DNA from: Stenotrophomonas maltophilia
GTDB lineage: Bacteria; Pseudomonadota; Gammaproteobacteria; Xanthomonadales; Xanthomonadaceae
NCBI RefSeq assembly: GCF_006974125.1
Contig: NZ_CP037858.1
Location: 1,054,001 to 1,118,000 of the forward strand
DNA length: 64,000 nt
Reading direction: 5' to 3'
Part shown: in pieces, positions 52,889 to 63,039 of the stretch
How positions within the stretch are numbered: position 1 is the stretch's first letter
Layout: each line of letters begins with the position of its first letter
Translations under genes and position numbers: made by a program
Notes under the pieces: model-generated
Told to the model about the DNA's origin: nothing
Seen by the model: only the letters and a program-made list of their open reading frames with translations
Database searches by the model: none

Positions 52889-54931
52889 TCACGGCAGGCG
52901 GGCCAGCAGTTCGCGGGCCTGGGCCTGGCTGTGCGGATCGCCGCCTTCGGCGACCTCCAGCAGCAGGGTACGCGCGGTCTGCGCGTCGCCCAGGTCCAGG
53001 TAGGCGATGGCAAGCTCGAGGCGCTCCTGGCCGGCACGCGGCAGCCAGCCAGCATCGCCGTTGTCCGCAGCCACGCTCGCCGCGGTCTCATCGGGATGCG
53101 ACGTGCCGAGACCGTCGATTCCGTCATGATGCCTGGCATCAACCGGGGGCTCGTTCTGATGCACGTCGTCCGGCAGATCGAACACGCCGCGGAACTGCGG
53201 CTGCTGTTCGGCATGCAGCGCGTACTCCGGCACCGCCACCTCAGATGGCGTCCCTGGTGTGGCCGATTCGTCCTGTACCGGCGCCACAGCGACGTCATCG
53301 CGTTCGGCCGCAGGCTCGTCCCAGCGCGGCAGATCGGTCACCGCCTCGGGCAGTACGACCACGTCTTCGTCGCGCAGCATGTCAGCCTTCCAGTCGGCCT
53401 GCACCGCGTGGTCGGCGATCGGATCGACCGCTGCTTCGGCATGGCCCTCGGGCTCGCTCGCCCAGGCTGGCATCGCCGGTTCCTGGCGGCCGCCATCGAC
53501 CACCGCCGACGACCACGAAGACTGCTCGGCCAGCGTATCCAGCGCCGCACCCGCAGGAACCGCAGCGGCCAGCCCGGCGGCATCACCCTCTTCGCGCAGC
53601 GGTGGCAGCGGCGAAGGCTTGCGACGGCGCAGCAACCAGGCTGCCGCTGCTGCCAGCAGCAGCACCGGCAGGCCCAGCCAGTACCACGGCGTCACTGCAT
53701 CACGGGAACCCGGCGCCTGTGCCAGGCGCTGCTGCGCGGCAGCCAGGTCGTTGTCCTTCATCGCGATCAACGACTGCTGCTGCTCCTTCAGCTTCTCCAG
53801 ATCGGCCACGCGCTGCTTCAGTTCACCGATCTCGGCATCGCGGGTGGCGATGTCCTCACGCGCCTGGCGCAGTTGTTCGTTGCCCAGCATGTCACCCTCG
53901 CTGCCGGCAGCGGTGCCGGTGGTTGTGCCCGCGTGCGCGGCGTCGGACGCCAGCGCCGGAGCGATCTCAAGTCGTGCCCCGTTGGCGGCAGCCGGGGAAG
54001 AAGCGTTCGCGGTTGCCGCCTTGGCGGCCGGCGCGACCGCACCGGCCGGTTGCGGCACGGTACGCGCCTGCCGCCATTGCGCGGCGTGCTCGCGCACCAG
54101 CGCTGCGGCCTCGGCGGCATCGACAGCGGCAAGCGCATCGCTGCCCGGCATGCGCAGCACCGCGCCCTGCTTGAGCAGATTGACGTTGCCACGGATGAAG
54201 GCTTCGGGATTGGCGCGCAGCAGGGCGATCATCGCGCGGTCGCGGCTGACCTGGTTGCCACGCGCCACCGCGCTGGCGATCTGCGACAGGGTCTGACCGC
54301 GCTGTACGGTGATGCTGCCGTCGGCCGGCGCTGCCGCAACCGGTGCAGGTTCCGCACGCGGCCGTGGTGGTGCCGCCGCAGCTGTGGCGGCAGGTGCCCG
54401 TGACGGTGGATCGGGCAACGCTGCAGCAGGTGCAGGTGCCGGCTCGCGCGCGATGGTATTGGACAGGGTGCCGGCCGGCGCCACGATCTCGGGCTCGGTC
54501 ACGGCCAGCGCGCTGGACGGCGCGTCGACCAGCGCGGAGTACTCGCGCACCAGACGGCCCTGGCCCCAGTCGGCTTCGATCAGGAAGCTCAGCGACGGGG
54601 TCTCGACTGGCGCCTGCGAGGTCACCCGTACCACCGCCCTGCCCTGCGCATTGCGGGTCAGCTCGAACTGCAGCTCGCTGACCAGCCCGGTCGGCCGCTG
54701 CAGGCCGACGCGTTCGAAGGTAACCGGCGAGGCCAGCGCGACGCGCAGGTTCTCCAGCTCGGACGGATCGGCCGACACCACCGGGATTTCGGCCAGCAAC
54801 GGCTGCCCCGGCTTGGACAGGACACGGATGTCCCCCAGGCCCAATGCGAGTGCCGAGCTGCTGGCCAGGGCCAGCAGCGCGGTGGAAAGATAGAGGAGCG
54901 GGCGCTTTGCGCCCCTGGCCCGTTTATTCAT
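52889..54931 (-). CDS. fimV: FimV-like pilus/polarity hub protein
   Basis: The 680 residues start with a signal peptide (about 1-30) and the FimV N-terminal domain (GLGDIRVLSKPGQPLLAEIP; FELTRNAQGRAVVRVTSQ). A periplasmic LysM domain (about 200-255; GSITVQRGQTLSQIASAVAR) binds peptidoglycan. A coiled coil (about 375-420) precedes one transmembrane helix (WYWLGLPVLLLAAAAAWLL). The acidic cytoplasmic part ends in the FimV C-terminal TPR-like motif (AIAYLDLGDAQTARTLLLEV). It supports type IV pili and polar organisation. The start is ATG 54931. The protein is shorter than Pseudomonas FimV. Confidence 0.92.
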   Translation of the reverse strand: MNKRARGAKRPLLYLSTALLALASSSALALGLGDIRVLSKPGQPLLAEIPVVSADPSELENLRVALASPVTFERVGLQRPTGLVSELQFELTRNAQGRAVVRVTSQAPVETPSLSFLIEADWGQGRLVREYSALVDAPSSALAVTEPEIVAPAGTLSNTIAREPAPAPAAALPDPPSRAPAATAAAAPPRPRAEPAPVAAAPADGSITVQRGQTLSQIASAVARGNQVSRDRAMIALLRANPEAFIRGNVNLLKQGAVLRMPGSDALAAVDAAEAAALVREHAAQWRQARTVPQPAGAVAPAAKAATANASSPAAANGARLEIAPALASDAAHAGTTTGTAAGSEGDMLGNEQLRQAREDIATRDAEIGELKQRVADLEKLKEQQQSLIAMKDNDLAAAQQRLAQAPGSRDAVTPWYWLGLPVLLLAAAAAWLLRRRKPSPLPPLREEGDAAGLAAAVPAGAALDTLAEQSSWSSAVVDGGRQEPAMPAWASEPEGHAEAAVDPIADHAVQADWKADMLRDEDVVVLPEAVTDLPRWDEPAAERDDVAVAPVQDESATPGTPSEVAVPEYALHAEQQPQFRGVFDLPDDVHQNEPPVDARHHDGIDGLGTSHPDETAASVAADNGDAGWLPRAGQERLELAIAYLDLGDAQTARTLLLEVAEGGDPHSQAQARELLARLP

Positions 54932-54948
54932 GGGCGACACTATAAAGC

Positions 54949-55010
54949 GTGCGGACCGGGGTCCGCACCCACCGATGGGGGACCTTCGGCAATGCCGGCC
55001 AGCGGCCGGC
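54949..55010. repeat. Hairpin and SMAG-like palindrome between asd and fimV
   Basis: GTGCGGAC-CGGG-GTCCGCAC (54949-54968) is followed by GCCGGCC-AGC-GGCCGGC (54994-55010). The second unit is SMAG-like, with GCAG instead of GTAG at its minus-strand head. Confidence 0.7.
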
Positions 55011-55035
55011 ACTGCCGGTCAGGCAACCGCGGTGA

Positions 55036-56064
<1,029 letters not shown>

Positions 56065-56122
56065 GGGGGAAACTCTCACGAAAACGGGAATGGGGAAGAA
56101 ACACGCACGACAGCTGGGTTCG

Positions 56123-56157
56123 GGGAACCTCCTCAAGCGGGGCGCGCGGAGGTTCCC
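56123..56157. repeat. Hairpin between asd and the dehydrogenase gene
   Basis: GGGAACCTC and GAGGTTCCC (9 bp) enclose a 17-nt GC-rich loop and touch the stop codon of the upstream gene. There is no T-tract. Confidence 0.4.
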
Positions 56158-57194
56158 TATCGTTTCCCGGTTTTTTTGCCCAGGGTCACGCGCGCAGCCA
56201 TGGCCGCGTCAGTGTTGATCGCGCTCGGCATGCACGAGGGTGCGCCATCCAGGCCGAGCCCGGCAACCAGATTATCGACGGCCAGCTGTACCATCGCCGT
56301 GCGCGTGGCCAGCGATGCACTTCCGATGTGCGGAGTCAGCACCACGTTGCGCAACGCCAGCAGCTCCGGACGCACCACCGGCTCGCCCTCGTAGACATCC
56401 AGGCCGGCAGCGGCCAGCCGGCCGTGGGCCAGCGCGTCAGCCAGCGCCAGTTCGTCGACGATGCCACCGCGGGCGATGTTCACCAGGGTGGCAGACGGCT
56501 TCATCTTCGCCAGCGCCGCCGCATCGATGAGGTGATGCGAGGCCGGCGTGTAGGGCAGCACGGTGACCAGGTGGTCGGACTGCGCCAGCAGCGTGTCCAG
56601 GTCCACGTAGGTCGCGCCGAGCGCCGCCTCGGTATCGGCCGGCAACCGCGAACGGTTGTGGTACAGCACCTTCATGCCGAACCCGTGTGCACCGCGGCGG
56701 GCGATGCCCTGGCCGATGCGGCCCATGCCGAGGATGCCCAGCGTGCTGCCATGGACATCCGCGCCGAGCATGGTCTGGAACGACCACTGCTGCCACTGGC
56801 CTTCGCGCAGCCAGCGCTCGGACTCGGTGATCCGGCGCGCAGTGGCCATCAGCAACGCGAAGCCGAGATCGGCGGTGGTCTCGGTCAGGACGTCCGGCGT
56901 GTTGCTGGCGAGGATGCCGGCCGCACTGAGCGCGTCGACATCCAGATTGTTGTAGCCGACGCCGACATTGGCGATCACCTGCAGCTGCGCCGCGTCAGCC
57001 ACCTGGGCCGCACCGATGCGCTCGTTGAGGGTGATGATCGCGCCGTCGGCGCTGGCCAGCTGTTCGGCGATCTGCGCGGGCGTCCAGGCGGTGACGGTGT
57101 CGGTGCTGCGCAGCTGTACGCGATCGCGCAACGGCGCGATGGCCGCGTCGATCAGCGGCTGGCTCACCCACACGGTCGGCCGCGTGTCAGCCAT
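56157..57194 (-). CDS. D-2-hydroxyacid dehydrogenase (glyoxylate/hydroxypyruvate reductase type)
   Basis: The 345 residues form a soluble NAD(P)-dependent enzyme reducing 2-oxoacids. The nucleotide loop is [16 protein letters not shown]. The catalytic triad is visible as Arg in [10 protein letters not shown], Glu in GLDVYEGEP and His in [10 protein letters not shown] chose ATG 57194 ([14 protein letters not shown]). It overlaps aroC by eight bases, so it is coupled to a shikimate-pathway gene without an obvious metabolic link. Phosphoglycerate dehydrogenase or PdxB are less likely because the extra C-terminal domains are absent. Confidence 0.9.
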   Translation of the reverse strand: MADTRPTVWVSQPLIDAAIAPLRDRVQLRSTDTVTAWTPAQIAEQLASADGAIITLNERIGAAQVADAAQLQVIANVGVGYNNLDVDALSAAGILASNTPDVLTETTADLGFALLMATARRITESERWLREGQWQQWSFQTMLGADVHGSTLGILGMGRIGQGIARRGAHGFGMKVLYHNRSRLPADTEAALGATYVDLDTLLAQSDHLVTVLPYTPASHHLIDAAALAKMKPSATLVNIARGGIVDELALADALAHGRLAAAGLDVYEGEPVVRPELLALRNVVLTPHIGSASLATRTAMVQLAVDNLVAGLGLDGAPSCMPSAINTDAAMAARVTLGKKTGKR

Positions 57195-58290
57195 CGATCT
57201 GCCCGGGAATGCGCGGGGTGATCGTGCCGACATCGCCACACTGCGCGCGATGGCGCAGCGCCTGGTCCATCAGCACCATCGCCACCATCGCCTCGGCGAT
57301 CGGCGTGGCGCGGATGCCGACGCAGGGATCGTGGCGGCCGGTGGTGACCACCTCGACCACGTTGCCGGCCGTATCCAGCGACGGGCCCGGCAGGCGCAGG
57401 CTGGAAGTCGGCTTCAGGGCAATCGACGCAACGACCGGCTGACCGGTGGAGATGCCACCGAGGATGCCGCCGGCATGGTTGCTGGCGAAGCCCTGCGGCG
57501 TCAGCAGGTCACGGTGTTCGGTGCCCTTCTGCGCGGCACTGGCGAAGCCGTCACCGATTTCCACGCCCTTCACCGCGTTGATGCTCATCAGGGCAGCGGC
57601 CAGTTCACCGTCGAGCTTGCCGTAGATCGGCTCACCCCAGCCCGGCGGCACGTTGTCGGCGACCACATCCACGCGCGCACCGACCGAATCACCGGACTTG
57701 CGCAGCGCATCCATGTACGCCTCCAGCTCGGGCACCTGTGCGGCATGCGGCCAGAAGAACGGGTTGTCTTCCACCGCCGACCAGTCGAAACCGGCCGGGG
57801 TGATGTCACCCAGCTGTGACAGGTAGCCACGCACGGTCACGCCGAAGCGCTCGGCCAGCCACTTCTTGGCGACCACGCCGGCGGCAACGCGCATGGTGGT
57901 CTCGCGTGCCGAGGAGCGGCCACCACCGCGCGGGTCACGGATGCCGTACTTGTGCCAGTAGCTGTAGTCGGCATGACCCGGCCGGAACTGCTGGCCGATG
58001 TTGGCGTAGTCCTTGCTGCGCTGGTCGGTGTTGCGGATCAGCAGCGCGATCGGGGTGCCGGTGGTCAGGCCCTCGTACACGCCGGACAGGATTTCGACGT
58101 CATCGGCCTCGCGACGCGCCGAGGTGTGGCGGCTCTTGCCGGTCGCGCGACGCTGCAGGTCGTGGGCAAATTCGGCCGCGTCCAGTGCCAGCCCCGGAGG
58201 GCAGCCATCGATCACGCAGCCGATGGCCGGCCCGTGCGACTCGCCGAACGTGGTGACGGTGAACAGCTTGCCGAACGAATTGGAGCTCAC
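57187..58290 (-). CDS. aroC: Chorismate synthase
   Basis: FMN-dependent last step of the shikimate pathway. The 367 residues contain [34 protein letters not shown] followed by [20 protein letters not shown], and [21 protein letters not shown] chose GTG 58290 ([10 protein letters not shown]), whose GTGA overlaps the prmB stop. An upstream reading frame extension is only prmB read in another frame. The prmB-aroC pairing is common. Confidence 0.97.
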   Translation of the reverse strand: MSSNSFGKLFTVTTFGESHGPAIGCVIDGCPPGLALDAAEFAHDLQRRATGKSRHTSARREADDVEILSGVYEGLTTGTPIALLIRNTDQRSKDYANIGQQFRPGHADYSYWHKYGIRDPRGGGRSSARETTMRVAAGVVAKKWLAERFGVTVRGYLSQLGDITPAGFDWSAVEDNPFFWPHAAQVPELEAYMDALRKSGDSVGARVDVVADNVPPGWGEPIYGKLDGELAAALMSINAVKGVEIGDGFASAAQKGTEHRDLLTPQGFASNHAGGILGGISTGQPVVASIALKPTSSLRLPGPSLDTAGNVVEVVTTGRHDPCVGIRATPIAEAMVAMVLMDQALRHRAQCGDVGTITPRIPGQIDG

Positions 58291-59216
58291 GGGCGCTGCG
58301 CCGCCAGTTCGGTGATGCGTGCGCTGTGGGCGATCAGCTCGCGGCACTCGACCGCGAAGATGCCCATCTGGCCGACCTTGAACTCGATCCAGGCGAAGTC
58401 GACTTCCGGCAGCAGCTTGATCAGGTGCTGCTCGGATTCGCCTACTTCGCAGATCAGCAGGCCGTCTTCGCTCAGGTGCAGCGGGGCGTCGCGCAGGATC
58501 TTCAGCACCAGGTCCAGGCCGTCATCGCCGGCACGCAGGCCCATTTCCGGCTCGTAGGAGTATTCCTGCGGCAGGGCATCGGTCTCGTCGTTGGTGACGT
58601 ACGGCGGATTGGTGACGATCAGGTCGTAATGGCGGCCGGTCAGGCCGTTGAACAGATCCGACTTGAGCAGGGTGACGTTGTGCGCCTGCAGGCGTTCCTT
58701 GTTCTCTTCAGCCAACGACAGCGCGTCATCGCTCAGGTCGACGCCGTCCACTTCCCAGTTCGGGTAGTAGTGGCCCATGGCGATGGCAATGCAGCCCGAA
58801 CCGGTGCACAGGTCCAGCGCACGGCTGACATCGCGGCCGGCCAGCCACGGCTCGAAGCCGCATTCGATCAGTTCGGCGATCGGCGAGCGCGGCACCAGGG
58901 CGCGCTTGTCGCTCTTGAAACTCAGGCCGGCGAACCAGGCTTCACCGGTCAGGTAGGCAGCCGGGATGCGTTCGTCGATGCGGCGCTGGAACAGTTCCAG
59001 CACGCGCAGCTTCTCGGCTTGAAGCAGGCGCGCCTGGCCGTACGCCGGGCCGAGGTCGTGCGGCAGGTGCAGGCTGTGCAGCACCAGCTGGGTGGCCTCG
59101 TCCAGCGCATTGTCGTAGCTGTGACCGAAGGTCAGCCCGGCTTCGTTGAAACGGCTGGTGCCGTAGCGGATCAGATCGATGATCGTGTGGAGTTCGGCGG
59201 CCGTTTCAGCGGTCAT
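58287..59216 (-). CDS. prmB: 50S ribosomal protein L3 N(5)-glutamine methyltransferase
   Basis: Methylates a glutamine of ribosomal protein L3. The 309 residues have the SAM site [13 protein letters not shown] and the glutamine-binding NPPY motif ([12 protein letters not shown]). The N-terminal helical domain contains [19 protein letters not shown]. PrmB length and adjacency to aroC favour it over PrmC. I chose ATG 59216. The frame extends upstream without homology. It is divergent from sco. Confidence 0.93.
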   Translation of the reverse strand: MTAETAAELHTIIDLIRYGTSRFNEAGLTFGHSYDNALDEATQLVLHSLHLPHDLGPAYGQARLLQAEKLRVLELFQRRIDERIPAAYLTGEAWFAGLSFKSDKRALVPRSPIAELIECGFEPWLAGRDVSRALDLCTGSGCIAIAMGHYYPNWEVDGVDLSDDALSLAEENKERLQAHNVTLLKSDLFNGLTGRHYDLIVTNPPYVTNDETDALPQEYSYEPEMGLRAGDDGLDLVLKILRDAPLHLSEDGLLICEVGESEQHLIKLLPEVDFAWIEFKVGQMGIFAVECRELIAHSARITELAAQRP

Positions 59217-59338
59217 GGTGGTACTGCGGGCAAAGTGGCCCCCGATTATAGGGGCTGGCGCCCGCGGCGGCATCCGTTGCGGCGGAAACGATCGGGCCGC
59301 AGCCGGTATGATGGAGCCCACTTCGAGCGGGGGCACCC

Positions 59339-59989
59339 ATGTTCAATCGCAACGCCGGCATCATCCTGCTGATTGCCCTGGCGGCGGGCCTGGGCCTGCT
59401 GGCCGCCCAGCAGGTGTTTGCGCCGAAGCCGCCGGCCAACGCCCCGGCCACCGAAGCGGTCACGCTGTACCCGCAGCCGCGTGAACTGCCCGACTTCAAC
59501 CTGGCCCAGTCCGACGGCACCCGCCTGATCCCGGGCGAACTGAAGGGCCACTGGACCCTGGTATTCCTGGGCTTCACCTTCTGCCCGGACGTCTGCCCGA
59601 CCACGCTGGCCGAGCTGGCCGGCGCGCAGAACCAGTGGGAAGCCCTGCCCGACGGCCTGCGCCCGCGCGTGCTGTTCATCTCGGTCGACCCGGACCGCGA
59701 CAGCGCCACGCGGCTGGGCGAGTACGTGCACGGGTTCCACAAGGACACCCTGGCCGCCACTGCCGATGTGCCCTCGCTGGAGCGCTTTGCCACCTCGCTG
59801 GGCTTCGTGTTCCAGAAGGTGCCGGGCAAGCACTTCGACGAAAACCCCGAGGATTACACCGTCGAGCATTCGGCCAGCCTGGCCGTGCTCGACCCGCAGG
59901 GCCGGCTTGCCGGCCTGGTACGCCCCCCGTTCAACGCGCCGGCCATTGCCCGCGACCTGCAGAAGCTGACCGAGAAAACCGCCCCATGA
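59339..59989 (+). CDS. SCO1/SenC family copper chaperone or thiol reductase
   Basis: The 216 residues start with an N-terminal membrane anchor (about 6-24, [20 protein letters not shown]). The periplasmic thioredoxin fold has the copper-binding pair Cys82 and Cys86 in [10 protein letters not shown] and the conserved His in [17 protein letters not shown] proteins help assemble the CuA site of cytochrome oxidase or reduce its cysteines. The start is ATG 59339. The gene overlaps psd by four bases (ATGA), so they are coupled. No oxidase gene is nearby in the window. Confidence 0.93.
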   Translation: MFNRNAGIILLIALAAGLGLLAAQQVFAPKPPANAPATEAVTLYPQPRELPDFNLAQSDGTRLIPGELKGHWTLVFLGFTFCPDVCPTTLAELAGAQNQWEALPDGLRPRVLFISVDPDRDSATRLGEYVHGFHKDTLAATADVPSLERFATSLGFVFQKVPGKHFDENPEDYTVEHSASLAVLDPQGRLAGLVRPPFNAPAIARDLQKLTEKTAP

Positions 59990-60828
59990 GCCTCACCACC
60001 GCCCTGACGTACGCCCTGCCCCACCGCCTGCTGTCCTCGATGGCGCGTTCGCTGGCGTACTCGGACGATCCGCGCGTGTCGCGCTGGCTGATCGACACGG
60101 TCACCCGCAAGTTCAACGTCAACCTGGACGAAGCGGCCAACCCGGACCCGCGCAGCTACGCCACCTTCAACCAGTTCTTCACCCGTGCGCTGAAGCCGGG
60201 CGCGCGCGTGGCCGATGCCGATCCGCGCAGCCTGGTGATGCCGGCCGACGGCCGCATCAGCCAGCTCGGCAGGATCGAGGCCGGCCGCATCTTCCAGGCC
60301 AAGGGCCAGTCGTTCACCGCCGCCGAGCTGCTGGGCAGCGACGAAGACGCCAAGCCGTACAATGACGGCCTCTACGCCACCGTGTACCTGTCGCCGCGCG
60401 ACTACCACCGCGTGCACATGCCGTGGACCGGCACCCTGCGCGAGACCGTGCACGTGCCTGGCCGCCTGTTCAGCGTCGGCCCGGCTGCGGTGAATGGGGT
60501 GCCGCGCCTGTTCGCGCGCAACGAGCGCCTGGTCTGCCATTTCGATACCAGCTTCGGCCCGATGGTCAGCGTGATGGTGGGGGCACTGCTGGTGTCCGGC
60601 GTGGAAACCGTATGGAGCGGGGAGGAGATCCCGGCCTACGGTGACCGCATCACCCGCAAGGATTACCGCGGCCAGGGCATCAGGCTGGAGCGTTTCGCCG
60701 AGATGGCGCGCTTCAACTACGGTTCGACCGTGATCGTGCTGCTGCCGCCGGGCGTGGCCGACTTCGCCGCGCAGCTGGGCGCTGAAAGTCCGGTGCAGCT
60801 GGGCCAGGCGTTGGCCAGGCTGCGCTGA
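59986..60828 (+). CDS. psd: Phosphatidylserine decarboxylase
   Basis: Pyruvoyl enzyme that makes phosphatidylethanolamine at the inner membrane. The 280-residue proenzyme has the self-cleavage site Gly246-Ser247-Thr248 in [13 protein letters not shown], which splits it into beta and alpha chains with Ser247 becoming pyruvoyl. Family blocks are [24 protein letters not shown] and [16 protein letters not shown] chose ATG 59986 within the sco stop. A frame extending upstream reads across sco out of frame. A perfect palindrome follows the stop by one base. Confidence 0.97.
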   Translation: MSLTTALTYALPHRLLSSMARSLAYSDDPRVSRWLIDTVTRKFNVNLDEAANPDPRSYATFNQFFTRALKPGARVADADPRSLVMPADGRISQLGRIEAGRIFQAKGQSFTAAELLGSDEDAKPYNDGLYATVYLSPRDYHRVHMPWTGTLRETVHVPGRLFSVGPAAVNGVPRLFARNERLVCHFDTSFGPMVSVMVGALLVSGVETVWSGEEIPAYGDRITRKDYRGQGIRLERFAEMARFNYGSTVIVLLPPGVADFAAQLGAESPVQLGQALARLR

Positions 60829-60829
60829 C

Positions 60830-60895
60830 AAAAAGGGGACGGAGGGGATTAAGTCGTTTATGCATAAACGACTTAATCCCCTCCGTCCCCTTTTT
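60830..60895. terminator. Perfect 66-nt palindrome between convergent psd and rraB
   Basis: Two 33-nt arms are exact reverse complements with no loop (centre ATGCAT). The left arm begins AAAAAGGGGACGGAGGGGAT and continues to TAAGTCGTTTATG. Runs of A at the left and T at the right end make it a potential bidirectional terminator. It shares its sequence with the palindrome at 40781-40845. Confidence 0.9.
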
Positions 60896-60905
60896 CCACA
60901 ACGGA

Positions 60906-60929
60906 ATGCCGGCCAGCGGCCGGCACTAC
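60906..60929 (-). repeat. SMAG repeat next to rraB
   Basis: On the minus strand GTAG is followed by the palindrome TGCCGGCC-GCT-GGCCGGCA. It lies between the long palindrome and the rraB stop. Confidence 0.82.
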
Positions 60930-60940
60930 CGGTACGCGCG

Positions 60941-61288
60941 TTACTGCAGGGACGGGGCCGGGCCGACGTCCATGCCATCGTAGTCTTCCACGCCCTTCTC
61001 CGCGGCCAGCGCCGCGAACTCCTGGTTGCGACGGTCCAGCGAGGCTTCGTCGTGAATCTCCACGCGCTCCACATGCAGCACGTGGAACGGCGCGTCGCCT
61101 TCTTCCGGCTCCTGCTCGAACAGTTCCACGAAGGTGTAGCCCTGCGCCTGCAGATGGTCAGCCAGCGCCTGCAACGGCTCAGCAGTGGAGTGCACGAAGA
61201 AGTACCCCCACAGCAACGGGCCGGTGATGTCCCAGTCGGTGTTTTCGCGGAGGTTGGCGAACAGGTTGCGGGTGTCTTCGAGGTCCAT
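60941..61288 (-). CDS. rraB: RraB-like ribonuclease E inhibitor
   Basis: The 115 residues form a small acidic cytoplasmic protein. The sequence has DWDITGPLLWGYFFVHSTAE and EGDAPFHVLHVERVEIHDEA, the ferredoxin-like fold of the RraB/DUF695-like group. The E. coli protein binds the C-terminal half of RNase E and changes the set of decayed mRNAs. Here it is convergent with psd. The start is ATG 61288, 24 nt after the transglycosylase gene. The family call rests on pattern and length. Confidence 0.8.
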   Translation of the reverse strand: MDLEDTRNLFANLRENTDWDITGPLLWGYFFVHSTAEPLQALADHLQAQGYTFVELFEQEPEEGDAPFHVLHVERVEIHDEASLDRRNQEFAALAAEKGVEDYDGMDVGPAPSLQ

Positions 61289-61312
61289 GCGGATTCCAGG
61301 GGTCGTGGGGGA

Positions 61313-62917
61313 TTACTTGTCGCAGCCCTGCAGCTTCAGCGTCTGGCCGTGGCGCAGGCTGTAGGCCGGGGCTTTCAGGCCGTTGGCGCGGGCCAGGGTG
61401 GGCACGTCGCACTGGAATTTCGCCGCGATGGCGCCCAGGGTCTCGCCCTTGCCCACCTTGTGGCTGCGCACCGGCTTCGGCCGTGCCGCCGGGCGCGGCG
61501 TGGCTACCGGAGCGACCGGTGTGGTCGGCACGCTGGTGGAGGCCGCGGCGTCGGCCACCGGCACCACGCCCCCCACGGCCACACTGCCGGTGTAGCTGGC
61601 CGCGGTCGGGCGCTTGATCGCCGCGTTCAGATCGGCCGTGATCAGCGTACGGGCCAGATCGGCGCGCGGGCCGCTGACGCAGTTGCGCTGGTACAGGCCG
61701 GCGATGCGCGTCGTCGCGTTGATCAGCGTGCCGGCCGGGATCCAGCCGTCGGCCTCATAACGCGGGTTGAGGTTGCGCAGCACGCGCATGTAGCCATCAC
61801 GCGTGCCGTGGCTGCCCAGGCAGATGGTCAGCTCGTAGATGGTGGTGGATTTGGCCAGGCGCAGCGTGGCCGGCTGTGCGCTGATCTTCGGGAACTCCAC
61901 GCCGTACTGCTGCGGGTGCAGGAAGATCCACGCCGCGGCGATCACCATCGGCACGTAGTCCTTGGTCTCGCCCGGGAACTGGTTGTAGACGCTGTCGGTC
62001 CAGAAGCTCTGCCCGCCGCTCTGCTTGAACACGCGCGCCGCACGGCCCTCGCCACCGTTGTAGGCGGCCACCGACATCTCCACGTTGTTGTTCAGTTCGC
62101 GCAGGCGTTCGTTGAGATAGCTGGCGCTGGCCTCGGCGGCACTGCGTGCATCGAAGCGCGTATCGAAGCCGGTGCCGTCCGGGCCCAGGCCGAAGCGGCG
62201 GCCGGTGGCCGGCATGAACTGCATCAGGCCCGCCGCGCCGGCGCGCGAGGAGGCATGCACGCGGCCATTGGATTCCTTGGCCATGATGCCGAACAGCAGC
62301 GCTTCGGGCAGGCCGCGCTTTTCCCACTCCGGCCACATCACCGCGCGCAGGTTCTGGTAGTTCTCGTAGCTGGTCAGCAGCGCCGGGCGCATGTCGGTCA
62401 GCCAGCGGCGGATGCCGGCCTGCACGGCCGGGTTGTACTCGACCATGGTGTCGAAGGCGTGCCGCTTGTCGTTGAGCAGCGCGGCGGCGCGGGCGGCCTC
62501 GGGCACGTCGGCGGTGAGCGGGCCGATATGGTCGGGGTCGGCTTCCAGGCGGTCACCACTCTCGTCGGTCACCTCATCGCTGCCCGCCGCATCTGCATCG
62601 TGCTTGAGCAGGCGCTTGTAGCTGGCCAGCAGGGTGCCCATCTGGCAGCCCTTCTGCTTCACGCAGTCGTTGAGGACGTCTTCCATGTCCTCCAGCGCAG
62701 CATCGGCCTCGTTGCTGCCCTTCGGATCGGAATTGGCGACCAGCAGCAGGGCGTCGCTGTAGCGCTTCTCGGCGATGCTCATGCGCTGCTGCAGCGCATC
62801 CACCTTCACCTTGTCCCGGGCCGAAACCCGCTGCGCATGGGCGTCGGGCGCCAGGGAAACCAGGCCGGCCAGGGCCAGCAGCGGCCAACCACGGGAAATC
62901 AGGACAGGAACGGGCAT
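61313..62917 (-). CDS. Lytic transglycosylase with SLT and LysM domains (MltD-like)
   Basis: The 534 residues start with a signal peptide (about 1-31) cleaved after DAHA. An Ala/Asp/Glu-rich helical region (about 35-160) is followed by the SLT domain (about 195-340). The catalytic Glu215 lies in GIMAKESNGRVH, GAAGLMQFMPATGRRFGLG follows, then SVAAYNGGEGRAARV. The C-terminal LysM (about 485-533; HKVGKGETLGAIAAKF) binds peptidoglycan. It makes 1,6-anhydro muropeptides from the wall. I chose ATG 62917 (MPVPVLISRGWP). A few upstream codons are in frame but less signal-like. Confidence 0.93.
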   Translation of the reverse strand: MPVPVLISRGWPLLALAGLVSLAPDAHAQRVSARDKVKVDALQQRMSIAEKRYSDALLLVANSDPKGSNEADAALEDMEDVLNDCVKQKGCQMGTLLASYKRLLKHDADAAGSDEVTDESGDRLEADPDHIGPLTADVPEAARAAALLNDKRHAFDTMVEYNPAVQAGIRRWLTDMRPALLTSYENYQNLRAVMWPEWEKRGLPEALLFGIMAKESNGRVHASSRAGAAGLMQFMPATGRRFGLGPDGTGFDTRFDARSAAEASASYLNERLRELNNNVEMSVAAYNGGEGRAARVFKQSGGQSFWTDSVYNQFPGETKDYVPMVIAAAWIFLHPQQYGVEFPKISAQPATLRLAKSTTIYELTICLGSHGTRDGYMRVLRNLNPRYEADGWIPAGTLINATTRIAGLYQRNCVSGPRADLARTLITADLNAAIKRPTAASYTGSVAVGGVVPVADAAASTSVPTTPVAPVATPRPAARPKPVRSHKVGKGETLGAIAAKFQCDVPTLARANGLKAPAYSLRHGQTLKLQGCDK

Positions 62918-63039
62918 TGATGGCACTGTGTGCGAAACAGGCAGGCAGAGTAGCGGCGCCGCCAAGGTCCGGGCAAGCCGACCTTCGGCCCGTCACCGCC
63001 GGCGGTTAACATTGGGCTATTCACCACAAGGGCTGGACC

